Shown here: positions 45,440-56,085 of the stretch, in pieces
How the letters are laid out: each line of letters begins with the position of its first letter
How positions within the stretch are numbered: position 1 is the first letter of the stretch
NCBI RefSeq assembly: GCF_034351645.1
Contig: NZ_CP133782.1
Location: 2,857,001 to 2,921,000 of the forward strand
Source of the DNA: Pseudomonas sp. DC1.2
GTDB lineage: Bacteria > Pseudomonadota > Gammaproteobacteria > Pseudomonadales > Pseudomonadaceae
Direction of reading: 5' to 3'
DNA length: 64,000 nt
Made by a program: the position numbers and the translations under genes
The notes under the pieces: model-generated
Seen by the model: only the letters and a program-made list of their open reading frames with translations
Told to the model about the DNA's origin: nothing
Database searches by the model: none

Positions 45440-45787
45440 TTGGCGTCCTTGCAAAAAAATTGGGTAATCAGCTGATTGGGATCGGCAAGCGGGCTAAGAC
45501 TGCTTGTTTTGCCTATTATCGGCGGATGTAAACTTGTGTTGGTCGGACTTATGTGGAAATCGTATTGATATTGCTGTCCTGGCTCAACCTCTTTGGAGGA
45601 TGACCAGCAGATACTCAAACAGTTTAAAGCAGATTTGACGGAGGTTAAGAAACAACTGGCCTGACGTCTATAAATCCTTTAAGTGCCTATCGTTGACTCA
45701 GCTTCCTGTCGATCGCATTGGTGATCATTGCCCCACCTACATCGCTAGGATAATGTCTGCATTTGATAAGGTTAGCGGAGGCTGGGA
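45440..45787. promoter_or_regulatory. Divergent intergenic region between two defence-like operons
   Basis: 348 bp carrying the promoters of the NACHT operon (minus) and the caspase operon (plus). A short plus-strand tail (LKQFKADLTEVKKQLA, stop ~45663) looks like the 3' end of a lost coiled-coil gene. GGAGG at 45777-45781 serves the plus-strand operon. Confidence 0.4.
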
Positions 45788-46373
45788 ATGGACTGGGGCG
45801 CTTTGATCAAGATCGCAGCTTCGATTGGGGGGGGCGATTGTAACGGTTGTCACCGCCGGGCGTGCTATCAACAAACTCAAAAGACACATTGCCGAATATC
45901 GAGAGATAACGGCTCCGCAACCCGCGCAACCTCATTTGCAACTCGTTTTTCAATGGGTGGGTGACCTAAAACTAAATATGATCCATGCCCCCGAGATCGT
46001 TTTCCGTATCGGAAATCGTCAAAACAGAATCCTCTACCTCAACAAAATCCAGTGGTGCGCTCCCGCCTACCGGTTGCATTGGGATGCCAAAGGCTCGGAC
46101 GCCTCAGGACAAACGATTCAACCGGGTCAAGGGCTTACATTCAAGTTCGACCCCGAAGACACGCTTGAGCCGATCATCGATAGCGGTTTCTGGACACGAT
46201 ATATGTCGCAGATACGCTTGATCTGCGGGCTGCGGTTGAGCGTTCAACTGCAAAGCGGTGAGGAACTTAGTATTCCTGCTCCCAGGGTTTTGAAGGTTTA
46301 TCTGGCCTACCTGCACCACTTACCAACTTTGGCTCAGAACTACATCAGATTTCAGTCATTCTTACGCCCCTAG
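45788..46373 (+). CDS. Membrane-anchored protein, frame broken at a G8 tract
   Basis: ATG 45788 (GCGGAGG upstream) begins MDWGALIKIAASIG. At the run of eight G (45827-45834) the coding frame shifts by one: with seven G the protein continues AIVTVVTAGRAINKLKRHI and stays open to 46373, giving ~194 aa; as written it stops early. The joined N-terminus would be one hydrophobic helix (residues ~3-25). The soluble rest is beta-rich (LQLVFQWVGDLKLNMIHAPE; LRLSVQLQSGEELSIPAPRV). First gene of the caspase operon. Family not recognised. The tract could be a phase-variation switch or a sequencing error. Confidence 0.6.
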
Positions 46374-46490
46374 CCAATAAGCAGACCCACGGTGCTCGCG
46401 TTGAGCATTGCGGTCTCGACCCGGGGTCATACCGTTCCCGTTAATAGTCGTGCTTGACGAGGCGTCGCATACTCTTTGAGGAATGAAAAT

Positions 46491-47111
46491 ATGAGGGGGA
46501 AATCCCATCCTTTCCCGTTTGATACCCAGGCAGAGAGCGTCATGAAAGCTTTCATGGCGGCCACCGGCGAGAGGCTCAATCGTGCGCAGAAGCAGGTCGG
46601 TGGGGGCGATGAAATTCAGAGATTCAGCCATGGTGGATCCTGGCAATCACACCACAGCTACGATCCCGACCGCGTCGATCAGATGCAAACGATTGAACAC
46701 GAAACGAGATTGCGCTTCGAGGACATTATGCAGGGCCAGCTCGACATCATTGAGCGCACAGCAGATGAAATTTCAAATAGCATGGCTGACAGCTATGCGA
46801 GGGCTTTTTACCAGATGCTCTCGGACACCTGTGAAGAGCACGGTAATGTCATTGATGGGGCGGCAAGCAATTTGGGCGAGCAGATGCTCAAGGCAATTGA
46901 AACCGTTGAGTATTCTGTTGGCCGGGATGGAGAGGTAACACTTCCGGAGTTTCGCGTACACCCCGCCATGGCACACCGCTTGAGAACCGACCCGTCACTA
47001 CACTCCCCAGAGTTACTAGCCAGGGTCGAGGAGGTGACGAAGCTCAAAAGTGCTCAGGCTCTGGCAGCGGAAGCCGCCCGGAAAGCTAAATTCCGTAGAG
47101 GAGAACAGTGA
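46491..47111 (+). CDS. Helical 206-aa protein of the caspase operon
   Basis: ATG 46491 with GAGG 9 nt upstream; a TTG at 46476 is the alternative. Largely alpha-helical (HETRLRFEDIMQGQLDIIER; AEEISN-like stretch; LAAEAARKAKFRRGEQ at the end). No signal peptide, membrane segment or known domain. Its TGA overlaps the start of the caspase-like gene, so it is coupled to it and could be the adaptor, substrate or inhibitor of the protease. Confidence 0.75.
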   Translation: MRGKSHPFPFDTQAESVMKAFMAATGERLNRAQKQVGGGDEIQRFSHGGSWQSHHSYDPDRVDQMQTIEHETRLRFEDIMQGQLDIIERTADEISNSMADSYARAFYQMLSDTCEEHGNVIDGAASNLGEQMLKAIETVEYSVGRDGEVTLPEFRVHPAMAHRLRTDPSLHSPELLARVEEVTKLKSAQALAAEAARKAKFRRGEQ

Positions 47112-49012
47112 TGGGCGCCAGGGTGTTGCTTTGCATTGGCTGTGACGACTATCAGTCGCTGAACAAACTGTCTGGTGCCGAGCGTGACGCGCTTTCAATG
47201 CACACTGCTCTGTCGAGCGGGCCATTGAGCCGTATCAGCCAAGAAGACTCATATTTACTTAAATCCCCATCCAGAAGCCAGCTGGATGAGATGCTGCTAG
47301 GGCTACAAGACCGATACGATGAGATCGAGAGCTTTACCCTCTTTTTCGCAGGTCACGGTGGAGAAGCTAATGACAGTTACTTCTTCTGTCTGAGCGACAC
47401 CCGCGCAGACCGTCTCTCGACGACAGGATTTGCTCTCAGTCGTCTTTTTGAATATTTCAACGAGCTCAAAGCTGCTCATTGCAATGTCATTATTGATGCT
47501 TGCAACGCAGGGGGCATGGTCTCCAATCTAGGCATCTTGTTGAAGCCAGAAGTCATCGGCAAGGCTAAAACCTTCGGCGTATCATTTTTCGTGTCGTCAG
47601 CGGCTGATCAATATGCCTCCGAGAACAGCCTCGGTGGGTTCGGAACTGTCGCTCTTCTGAAGGTGTTGCACGGTGAGATCGACACGGGATCTAGGGCAGC
47701 AGTGCTTGACCTCCTGGATATCGGTCGTCCTGCCGCGCAACACGTGTCTGACCAGACCGGGGGCGAGCAGATGCCGTCCGTGTGGAGTGTCAACTTGTAT
47801 GGTCACATGCCGCTATCTGGGAATCCGCACGCTAGCGACAATTCGGTATCGTCCCTGCTAACAATTACTGGAATCTCGCCTGCTTCGCCTGCCGGTCAAG
47901 CCATTAGCAGCCACTCTTCCGAGCTGTACAAGCTGATGTTCGCCCCAGAGCATGAACTCAGTGCTGAGAACCTTTTCCCTGTTCTTTCCAAATTTGTCCA
48001 TCGCTTGGTAGACATACCCAATGCGTCTGGCGCTTTCATCGGTGGTGTGTGGCAATCGCTGGAAAAGGGGGCGAGACATCATTCCAATTTGTTTGCACGG
48101 GTTGAGTTAAGCGCGACATGTATCTCGCTGCTACTTGAGTCGTCTCAAAAGGACAGCGCCTCGGGTGACTGCGTTATAGGGCTTGCGCACGAGATCGTGG
48201 TCGAGATCGAGTACCTGCTTTCGGAAATCGTCTCCGGGCTACGAGAAGACCCGTGCTCGTTGAGCCGCCATGGCATCCCTGACCTGTTCTACCTTCCGCA
48301 ACGCATTTCCAGGATATTGGGCTGGGCCGGAGCTTCCCTGCACTTGGCAAGGGAGCTCGGCCGCAGTGACACCGTTATCCTGGAAGCTCTACAGGAGATG
48401 AGCGGGTACCTCATGGAGCATTACGCGAGCGTCTTGGCAGGAATGAGCGAGGACGAAGCGCCGTTCTGGGCAGCATTTCTCACCGCCATCAAGATTGATG
48501 AACTCAACGGTCTTGGGGAACTGGTGGTCAGTAAACTGATCAATGTACTCATCGAGCACGATGGACGACTCGCAAGGCCCTTACTGCCCGCAAAAGACGT
48601 ATTTGCTTATCTCAAGGCGCGTGCAGATAAAGATTCCGTTGCCTTGAAGAGTTTGAGCAGCTCACCCTCAGAGACGCTGGCACTCGTCCTGCTGATCAGT
48701 GAAAGGCACTCGCTTCGGGACGAGTTGGATTTCAACCTTGTAAGCCTCGATCACGCCCACCTCAACATCTTCATCCCCCAAAGCTATCTGGAGTTTAGCC
48801 AACCATTCGTTCGCAACGGCATCAACCATGTGTTCCAGATCGGCCATAAAGTATGGACAGTGGAGGATGTTACCCAGCGGTGGGAAGCAGCATGCAAGCC
48901 GCAAATGCTCCAGGACGCCTCGCTACAAAATCTTGCTACTCGAATTGGGGCGATTTGCGCATCGCTGATTTTTCCGAATCGGGTGCCGTGGTTTCTGGTC
49001 AGCGCCCCATGA
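47111..49012 (+). CDS. Caspase-like (peptidase C14) protein
   Basis: 633 aa; ATG 47111 follows GAGGAG. The N-terminal ~220 residues are a caspase-fold protease: it begins ARVLLCIGCDDYQSLNKLSG, the catalytic His is H82 in TLFFAGHGGE, and the catalytic Cys is C131 in VIIDACNAGG. The remaining ~400 residues are mostly helical with no recognised domain and may sense a signal or bind partners. Bacterial caspase-like proteases often act in anti-phage or cell-death pathways. Here the gene is coupled to a helical protein and, upstream, a membrane-anchored one, which could be the cleaved effector. The divergent neighbour is a NACHT-HNH operon. Confidence 0.88.
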   Translation: MGARVLLCIGCDDYQSLNKLSGAERDALSMHTALSSGPLSRISQEDSYLLKSPSRSQLDEMLLGLQDRYDEIESFTLFFAGHGGEANDSYFFCLSDTRADRLSTTGFALSRLFEYFNELKAAHCNVIIDACNAGGMVSNLGILLKPEVIGKAKTFGVSFFVSSAADQYASENSLGGFGTVALLKVLHGEIDTGSRAAVLDLLDIGRPAAQHVSDQTGGEQMPSVWSVNLYGHMPLSGNPHASDNSVSSLLTITGISPASPAGQAISSHSSELYKLMFAPEHELSAENLFPVLSKFVHRLVDIPNASGAFIGGVWQSLEKGARHHSNLFARVELSATCISLLLESSQKDSASGDCVIGLAHEIVVEIEYLLSEIVSGLREDPCSLSRHGIPDLFYLPQRISRILGWAGASLHLARELGRSDTVILEALQEMSGYLMEHYASVLAGMSEDEAPFWAAFLTAIKIDELNGLGELVVSKLINVLIEHDGRLARPLLPAKDVFAYLKARADKDSVALKSLSSSPSETLALVLLISERHSLRDELDFNLVSLDHAHLNIFIPQSYLEFSQPFVRNGINHVFQIGHKVWTVEDVTQRWEAACKPQMLQDASLQNLATRIGAICASLIFPNRVPWFLVSAP

Positions 49013-49385
49013 CCTTGAGATGATTCATCTTCACGTCGATTCTGTGCGTGTCGTTTCTAATTGCTATTCAGTTGATTATGCATTTCCGGTGTCAGCTCGC
49101 ACCGGGGATTTCCAAAGAAACAGGTATTGCCTGTAGCCCGCGCACCAACTACCGAGCGCAACATCCCCTTGTGGTTCTTGGCGTAGGTTCATGTTCATTG
49201 AGCTTGACGACTAACCAGTAGACATCGTCCCGAACGCGCTGCGGGCGGCAGCAGCCATTTCATGATTGTTTCTTGAACATCAGTGCTACCACCGGAGTCG
49301 GTTTCATCGAGCAGTCCAAGCAATTCAAGCATCGCGATCGACACAGCTGCGCTGTTTTTAAGGAGGGTAGAAATCGAAGTTTCGC
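49013..49385. other. Stretch without a firm gene
   Basis: About 370 bp after the caspase-like gene. It holds the remnant minus-strand frame described with the 49386 gene and nothing else I can identify. Confidence 0.3.
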
Positions 49386-49586
49386 CTATCGGGCGAACTC
49401 TGGTGGGGGAATGCGTTGACGGCGCGTTCCAGCGGGCTTTTTCATCACCTCTTTCAAACGCTGAGCAGATTCTTCTAGCTCGGACGGCGAAGCAAGGCTA
49501 ACGGCAAGCATTAACGCATCACGGCGTTTCCGTTTACCTTCCAAAATTTCAGAGAGACTATTTTCCGGCTTTACTGGGTGCTTCAT
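49386..49586 (-). CDS. Small helical hypothetical protein
   Basis: 66 aa from the ATG at 49586 (MKHPVKPENSLSEILEGKRK), with GAGG ~10 nt upstream. Highly charged, helical, no membrane segment. Just downstream on the same strand (~49400 to 49195) another frame has a coding look (SIAMLELLGLLDETDSG) but no good start, so the two may be pieces of one small operon or a decayed gene. Confidence 0.4.
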   Translation of the reverse strand: MKHPVKPENSLSEILEGKRKRRDALMLAVSLASPSELEESAQRLKEVMKKPAGTRRQRIPPPEFAR

Positions 49587-49822
49587 CGGTGCTGACCTCG
49601 ATCTTCGGATCAAATTGGATGCTAGCACAAGCCTTACAACCCACAGTCTTCCGTTGATCCCCTTTGCTTATGGAACGTAATCCGTCAGATGTTCATTTCA
49701 TCTCGCTTGGCAGTTCCGTTCGAATTCGGGAAAACAGTTCGTCGAGGGAGATCGGATTTGTAGTGGTCTAATGAAACCGGACACCCATTTAGGCGAGAAT
49801 GCTCGCCAGATCGAGGTGTCAG

Positions 49823-50985
<1,163 letters not shown>

Positions 50986-50993
50986 CCACTACA

Positions 50994-52445
50994 GTTTCGC
51001 CAGTGTCGAGGTTGGTGACTGGTTAGCCGAATCGGATTTCCATCGGCTTCAACGAACGACCGGCGGGAAAAAATAGATGGGTATCGCGGATCAGCGCCCA
51101 GCGCCCGATTGATATCTTGCAAGGTCACCCGGCGCGGTATTGCACGAAATATATTTTCCTCACGTCCACCGCAACGAAATTGACCGTCGAAGGCAATGGC
51201 CAATGTTTCGCTAGTTCTAAGTATTACTTGAAGCCCGCTGGAATGAGCTTCTGCCAGGGTTACATGGTCACCGACTTTAGGTGCGATGAGAGTCTCAATC
51301 TCTCCGGCAGAGTAACAGCGATATTCTTCATCACCTTCATCCGACCAGCCAACGGGATGCACGCCGTTGCGATCTAAATAAAGACCCAGGTTTCTGAAGT
51401 TGCTAAAGCCTAACCACTTGATGACTTCATTCTCTGGCAAAATTGTATTCGACAAGTGCTCCCAAATACGGCCTGGATTTTTTTCTTGCCATTGCGCTAT
51501 CTTACGCTGCTCGATAGTTAAAATTTTTAACCGCTCAATAGCACGCCTCGCCAAAGGAATGTCGCTTTCTGCGAGCCAATGCACACGAGATTGAAATTGC
51601 TTTTCCGCAAAATACCTGATCCCGCATTCGACCAGAGGCCTGCCGTAGGCATCTACAACCACCTCGCCTGTCGCCCCTTTGATCGGCCTTTCGACCCAAC
51701 AGTCATAGGGGACTACTGCTACCTCATTGCCTCGTTGCCCTGTCGCGATCAATAAATCGATTACTCGTAACAATACTTCTTCGCCGTCACTGAGCGGCTT
51801 GTTCGAACACAGAGCGTAAGCTTCCATCGCCTCGCGAGAAGGCAATTTATCATCAGATTTACGCTGTTTTACCGCACGATCAGGATCGTGCAATGAAATG
51901 TAGTCGTGGCGACGGTTTTCTGGTTTGGCATCATGCTCAAAGTGGATGGCGATCTCGGTTAATTGCATTTTATCAATCGTATCCGCTATTACCTGAAGGT
52001 GAGAGACCGCATCGTAAAGATTCTTGTAGCCACTCTCGCGGAGAAATCCTACGACGCGGTCAAAATCGTCCCGAGTCAACTCTGTGGGGTCGGATACGCC
52101 GCGTTCAAATAACGGGTTGTACAGTCGCCGGACGGCAATATTGTACGCAGCGACCATAGAAAACTTCAGACTCCGGGTGCGCTGCAGATATACGATTAGT
52201 GCCTTGCAAAAATCCTGGAAACCCAAGGGGAGGGCAGTTTTAGGAGGAACAGAATAGCCATACCTTTCAAGCGATTGTCGATGTGTTTCAAAGGTTATGG
52301 TCTGTTGCTTTAGCCGTTGCGGCAACCAACGCTCGACCGACCACAATGTTGATGCCCACGGCGTTGTAATCGGTAATGACCGAAAAACCACTTGTTCCTG
52401 TTTAATGAAGCCTTCGAGACTCTGCCTTGCCCTAGACTGCGTCAT
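50994..52445 (-). pseudogene. Tyrosine recombinase, third of a trio, C-terminus lost to an IS
   Basis: ATG 52445 with GGAGG 8 nt upstream; it overlaps the preceding recombinase stop by 14 bp. The N-terminal SAM-like part and half the catalytic domain are present (LIATGQRGNEVAVVP with the first Arg; LTSHQPRHWRN with the H-x-x-R-H box). The IS3 end at 50993 replaces everything after that, including the catalytic Tyr; the last residues up to 50943 are IS-derived. The trio is therefore probably inactive. Confidence 0.8.
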
Positions 52446-53952
52446 CTGCGGCATCCTCCGTGTGTTTCCGGCAGCGCTCGATCGTAGCGCTTACCGCCAG
52501 GATGGTTGTCTGATGCTGGGCGAGGGGCCGGTTGTGAATGAGATCTCCGGCTTGTTCTGCCACGTCTATGAACCGTTGCGCTTCTAGTTGCAGCGCCTCT
52601 TTTACCTGCTCATGGCGGCCGTCAGCAAAGGGGTGGAACTTCTTGCAGGTGTAGCAGGCGTAGACGGGATTGTAGGGGCAGTGCGTATGAACCGGGAGGG
52701 CGCATGCACCGATGTCCCCAATGTACTGTGTGTCGATCACGCCACGGATCGCTCTTTCGGCAACAGTATCGCGGCGTTGCACGACTTCCCCGGTCAAGAG
52801 ACTGCGCATAATGCGTTGATAGGCGGGACTCTTGCCGAGTGCTTTTTCTTTGATCCGGGCAATGTTGGGAGTTGCCGTGACGTAAGCGCGCGCCGCTACT
52901 GTGCTGTTGTGGCCAAGCAGTTCGGCAATCATGTCTGCCGGTGTTCCCTGGTCAGCCAAACCTTGCCCGAGGTGATGACGCAACAAGATAGTTACCTGGT
53001 TAGGCTTGTCTATCCCTGCTTCACGCAGTTCATGTTTAAGGCCTATACCGATTTCGTTAACTGACAGACGTTTTCCATTAGGACTGACAAATAATGGTCC
53101 GCAGTCACTGCCAAATTGGCGTTGAATTTCCGAGATGTGGCGTGAGATTTTTTCACCTAGTCGGGAGGTGACTTTGCGGGGCCGTCGCTCAGGCCTGCGC
53201 TGGCCGACCTTTTTGGCCATAGGTAGCCACAGGGTGTAGTACCTCTCATGATCAGCGCTTTCAATGAACTCAAAATCCGCGATGTCAAGCGAGTGGAATT
53301 GAATCGAGCGTGGTGCGAGTTCGAAACCTAAGTGAAGTACTATATTGAACTGGGCCTCCTCCCAAGAGATAGGTGAAACCTCTCGTTCAATGCGTTTGAG
53401 CAATCGAACTTCCTCATCGAGGTCTAAACCAGACTGCGAGAGAAAAATTCGCGCATACGGGTCAACTCGATCTGATTTCACATCCTTGATTTTTAAGTAG
53501 GTGATTGGATCGAAGCCATTGATTCCTCTATCCATTGCCCATCGGTAAAACCTTCGAAATCCTATAAGTACCGCCCTCGTTTTTTTGAGTTTCTCGAGAG
53601 CAGTGACCAGTTGATGGGTGTCCCAAGGAAGTCCGGTCGCGAGATTTGTACTAGATAAAAAGCGTAGGGTATCTGCGAACATTACCGCGGTTCGAGGAGC
53701 ATATTTCTCAAGTGCATAGGCCATAAAACCTTTGCCTATTTCTATTAGCTCCGAATTCAATTGGAGTGCAGCCCAATCGATTTTCATCGCGAGTCCACCG
53801 TCGTACCACGTCCACACCGGCATCCGGGTATCGACATATCGTGGCTGGTCAGTGGTGCGAGTTCGAATCGCGACCTGAGCCGGACCCTCGAACGCGTAGG
53901 TCTGAAAAGAGGAGGAGGGTGAAGCGTGTTCTTGATCGGCTGATTTGGTCAC
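52432..53952 (-). CDS. Tyrosine recombinase, second of a trio
   Basis: 506 aa. Catalytic-domain signatures: APRSIQFHSLDIADF (first Arg), ILLRHHLGQGLADQGTPADM (box II, with Ile where the usual His stands), and LLGHNSTVAARAYV with the candidate nucleophile Tyr. A C-terminal Cys/His cluster (CPYNPVYACYTCKKFHPF) suggests a zinc knuckle, as seen in Tn554 TnpB-like recombinases. Starts 11 nt after the first recombinase gene ends, so the three are one operon. Confidence 0.85.
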   Translation of the reverse strand: MTKSADQEHASPSSSFQTYAFEGPAQVAIRTRTTDQPRYVDTRMPVWTWYDGGLAMKIDWAALQLNSELIEIGKGFMAYALEKYAPRTAVMFADTLRFLSSTNLATGLPWDTHQLVTALEKLKKTRAVLIGFRRFYRWAMDRGINGFDPITYLKIKDVKSDRVDPYARIFLSQSGLDLDEEVRLLKRIEREVSPISWEEAQFNIVLHLGFELAPRSIQFHSLDIADFEFIESADHERYYTLWLPMAKKVGQRRPERRPRKVTSRLGEKISRHISEIQRQFGSDCGPLFVSPNGKRLSVNEIGIGLKHELREAGIDKPNQVTILLRHHLGQGLADQGTPADMIAELLGHNSTVAARAYVTATPNIARIKEKALGKSPAYQRIMRSLLTGEVVQRRDTVAERAIRGVIDTQYIGDIGACALPVHTHCPYNPVYACYTCKKFHPFADGRHEQVKEALQLEAQRFIDVAEQAGDLIHNRPLAQHQTTILAVSATIERCRKHTEDAADDAV

Positions 53953-53963
53953 GGCGAACCTCC

Positions 53964-55217
53964 TTAACTGTCAAGTCGGCTCCAGGCTGCCGAAGCACGC
54001 TGGGCGTTGTGGAGGTTAGCCGACTCGGCTAGATAACGACTTGCATAACGGCGTGGCATCGTCGAAGTGTCGGACCAACCGCAGACTCGCCGGAGTTCGT
54101 CCGTGGCCCGCTCGAGGTCATACCCACGCTTCTCGACAAGGTAAGCCAAAAACCGATCGGCAAAGGTGTGGCGAAAGTCATGCGCGGAAAGTGTAGGCAA
54201 CAACCCCGGATGAGCCAGTTCAATGGTCAGAAACAGCCGATCAAGGACGTTAGACAACGCGCGGATCGACAGCGGGCGACCTCGGTCAGAGATGAACAAA
54301 TAGCGGTACAGCAATTTCATTGGTTTGCCATTACGCAGGGGGCGTCGCTCGCCCTGGATATAACGCTCGTAGACCTCATACAACTGCGCGGAGATACCTA
54401 CTGTTCGTCCGTGTGTTTTCAGCGCAGGCTCTTCAGCGCGCGGGTCGCCGGGATCATGTTCGCGGTCATTGATGCTGACATAGGCATGCTGAGAACCCTC
54501 ATTGACATCGGTGGTGTAGAGCTTTAGAAGCTCCCCTCGGCGCATACCGGTCTCCAGTAGTAATTCAATCATTAGCCAATTGCGCAGCTGCAGCCTTTCC
54601 GGGAACGGATTCTCCGTAGCGCCGGGGCGAATCAATGTGCGAATGATCTGGAGTTGCGTATCCGTCAGGCTGCGGTAACGAGCGCGGTCCTGCCGAACGT
54701 TGATGATATGGCTCTCAAAGCGCCGCTCAATGACGTCGGCGACATCTGCAAATACAACCTCGATGTTAGCCAGGGTGGTTGGATTTTGACGAGCGCGCGG
54801 GATGTATCGGGTGACACACCAGGACAGGTATAGCTTCAGCAAACGCAGGTACTGGTCACGAGTACGCGGATCGATATACGGAAAAGGTGCCGTTTCAGCT
54901 TTGCCGATTCGGGCGACCAGGTTGTCGGCTTGACGGCCGCTTTGGAGCCAAATGGCGTAACCGTCCAGTAAAGCCAAAATCGATTCGAATTGGCAGGCCA
55001 AGATGGCGTCATCAATATTGAGGTCACGGCTTTTGGCATAGATATAGAAAGCCTGGATCGCGCGCAGATGTGCCGCCGCCGTATTGTAAGCCCGGTGCCT
55101 GAGTCTGAGTTGGACGTAGATGAACGGAACGAGTATGGGCAACGGCTCCGCGTTACCAGCGTGCACGAGCAGCGGAACACGCTGACCTGAAGAGAAACGG
55201 CACTGAATCAGCTTCAT
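53964..55217 (-). CDS. Tyrosine recombinase, first of a trio
   Basis: 417 aa from the ATG at 55217 (MKLIQCRFSSGQRVPLLVHA); starts at 55247 and 55262 are also in frame. N-terminal core-binding domain, then the catalytic domain with R226/R227 in ETGMRRGEL, H345-x-x-R348-H349 in SAHDFRHTF, and Y390 or Y394 in RRYASRYLAE. All expected residues are present. Three tandem, closely spaced recombinases are the hallmark of Tn554-like or recombinase-in-trio elements that insert at specific sites. Confidence 0.85.
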   Translation of the reverse strand: MKLIQCRFSSGQRVPLLVHAGNAEPLPILVPFIYVQLRLRHRAYNTAAAHLRAIQAFYIYAKSRDLNIDDAILACQFESILALLDGYAIWLQSGRQADNLVARIGKAETAPFPYIDPRTRDQYLRLLKLYLSWCVTRYIPRARQNPTTLANIEVVFADVADVIERRFESHIINVRQDRARYRSLTDTQLQIIRTLIRPGATENPFPERLQLRNWLMIELLLETGMRRGELLKLYTTDVNEGSQHAYVSINDREHDPGDPRAEEPALKTHGRTVGISAQLYEVYERYIQGERRPLRNGKPMKLLYRYLFISDRGRPLSIRALSNVLDRLFLTIELAHPGLLPTLSAHDFRHTFADRFLAYLVEKRGYDLERATDELRRVCGWSDTSTMPRRYASRYLAESANLHNAQRASAAWSRLDS

Positions 55218-55353
55218 CGGCAGCCACCACATTGAATGACTAGTCATGAACACGACGAACATGGCCCGTTGAGAGAGTGGACGTCAGAAACGGATTTGTC
55301 GAATCAGTGGCTTAGACAGCTCATGAACATCTATGACATGACCTGTCGTTTAA

Positions 55354-55369
55354 CATAATATACATTATG
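55354..55369. other. Candidate recombinase core site (imperfect palindrome)
   Basis: CATAATATACATTATG reads the same on both strands except at the central bases, and lies ~140 bp upstream of the first recombinase of the trio, where the terminal attachment site of such an element is expected. Position and symmetry are the only evidence. Confidence 0.35.
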
Positions 55370-56085
55370 CGAAGCATCACGTGCGGAGCTGGGGGGCTCT
55401 TGTGAATGTCAGCTAAAGGCGGGAACGCTTGGTCGTTTAAAATTTCTAGTTAAATCAATTAGATAGGATCAAACCATAAAACCACTTTTTTGAAAGAAGA
55501 CATCCTTTTTTAGCGAGAGTCTCTTCTAAAGCATTGATTAGATTGAAGAAATTTGTCGTTGCTAAGCGACGGTAACGGCACCTCCGCTTAGCATTTGAAA
55601 ACGGAACTGGTTGCGGGAAAAATGGGCAATTTGAGACGTTTTTTTCAGGATTGGCTCCGTTCAACGCTTTGCAACCCGATCGGTGAAGAAATTTAATCAC
55701 CAAATTTATTCCTCTTTTAACTGTTAAATAGGTACTGCCATACATATTCACATCGGTCCCTCCGGTCGCCACTGAAATGATTAACAAGCGGATTTATCCC
55801 GCTAAAATTGAACGGACTTATCGATGGCGATTCACCGTAATTCGAGTCGGTATGCGCAATTCTTCCGTTGATTGTTTAGACTAGCTTGGCACCTGGCCAC
55901 AGGTGCAAATTTTGGCACTGATTTCGTTGGAAGCCAGCGAAGCGCGTGCCCACTCCCGTTTTTTTCCGTTACTTACGCGATAACTGCGGACAAATCGAAA
56001 ATTCCCGCTAACACATTGATAATTCAACTAAACGGCTATTTAGTTGAGCTAATTCCATACGCTCTATGATGATCAGGGTCAGATG
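55370..56085. other. AT-rich gene-poor stretch
   Basis: About 700 bp of lower GC content than the surroundings. A minus-strand open frame at 55455-55787 (110 codons) has no RBS or recognisable domain, so I do not call it. Probably old flanking DNA of the recombinase element. Confidence 0.35.

Noticed and set aside
55455..55787. 110-codon minus-strand frame
   Set aside because: AT-rich region, no RBS, no recognisable domain; coding not supported.
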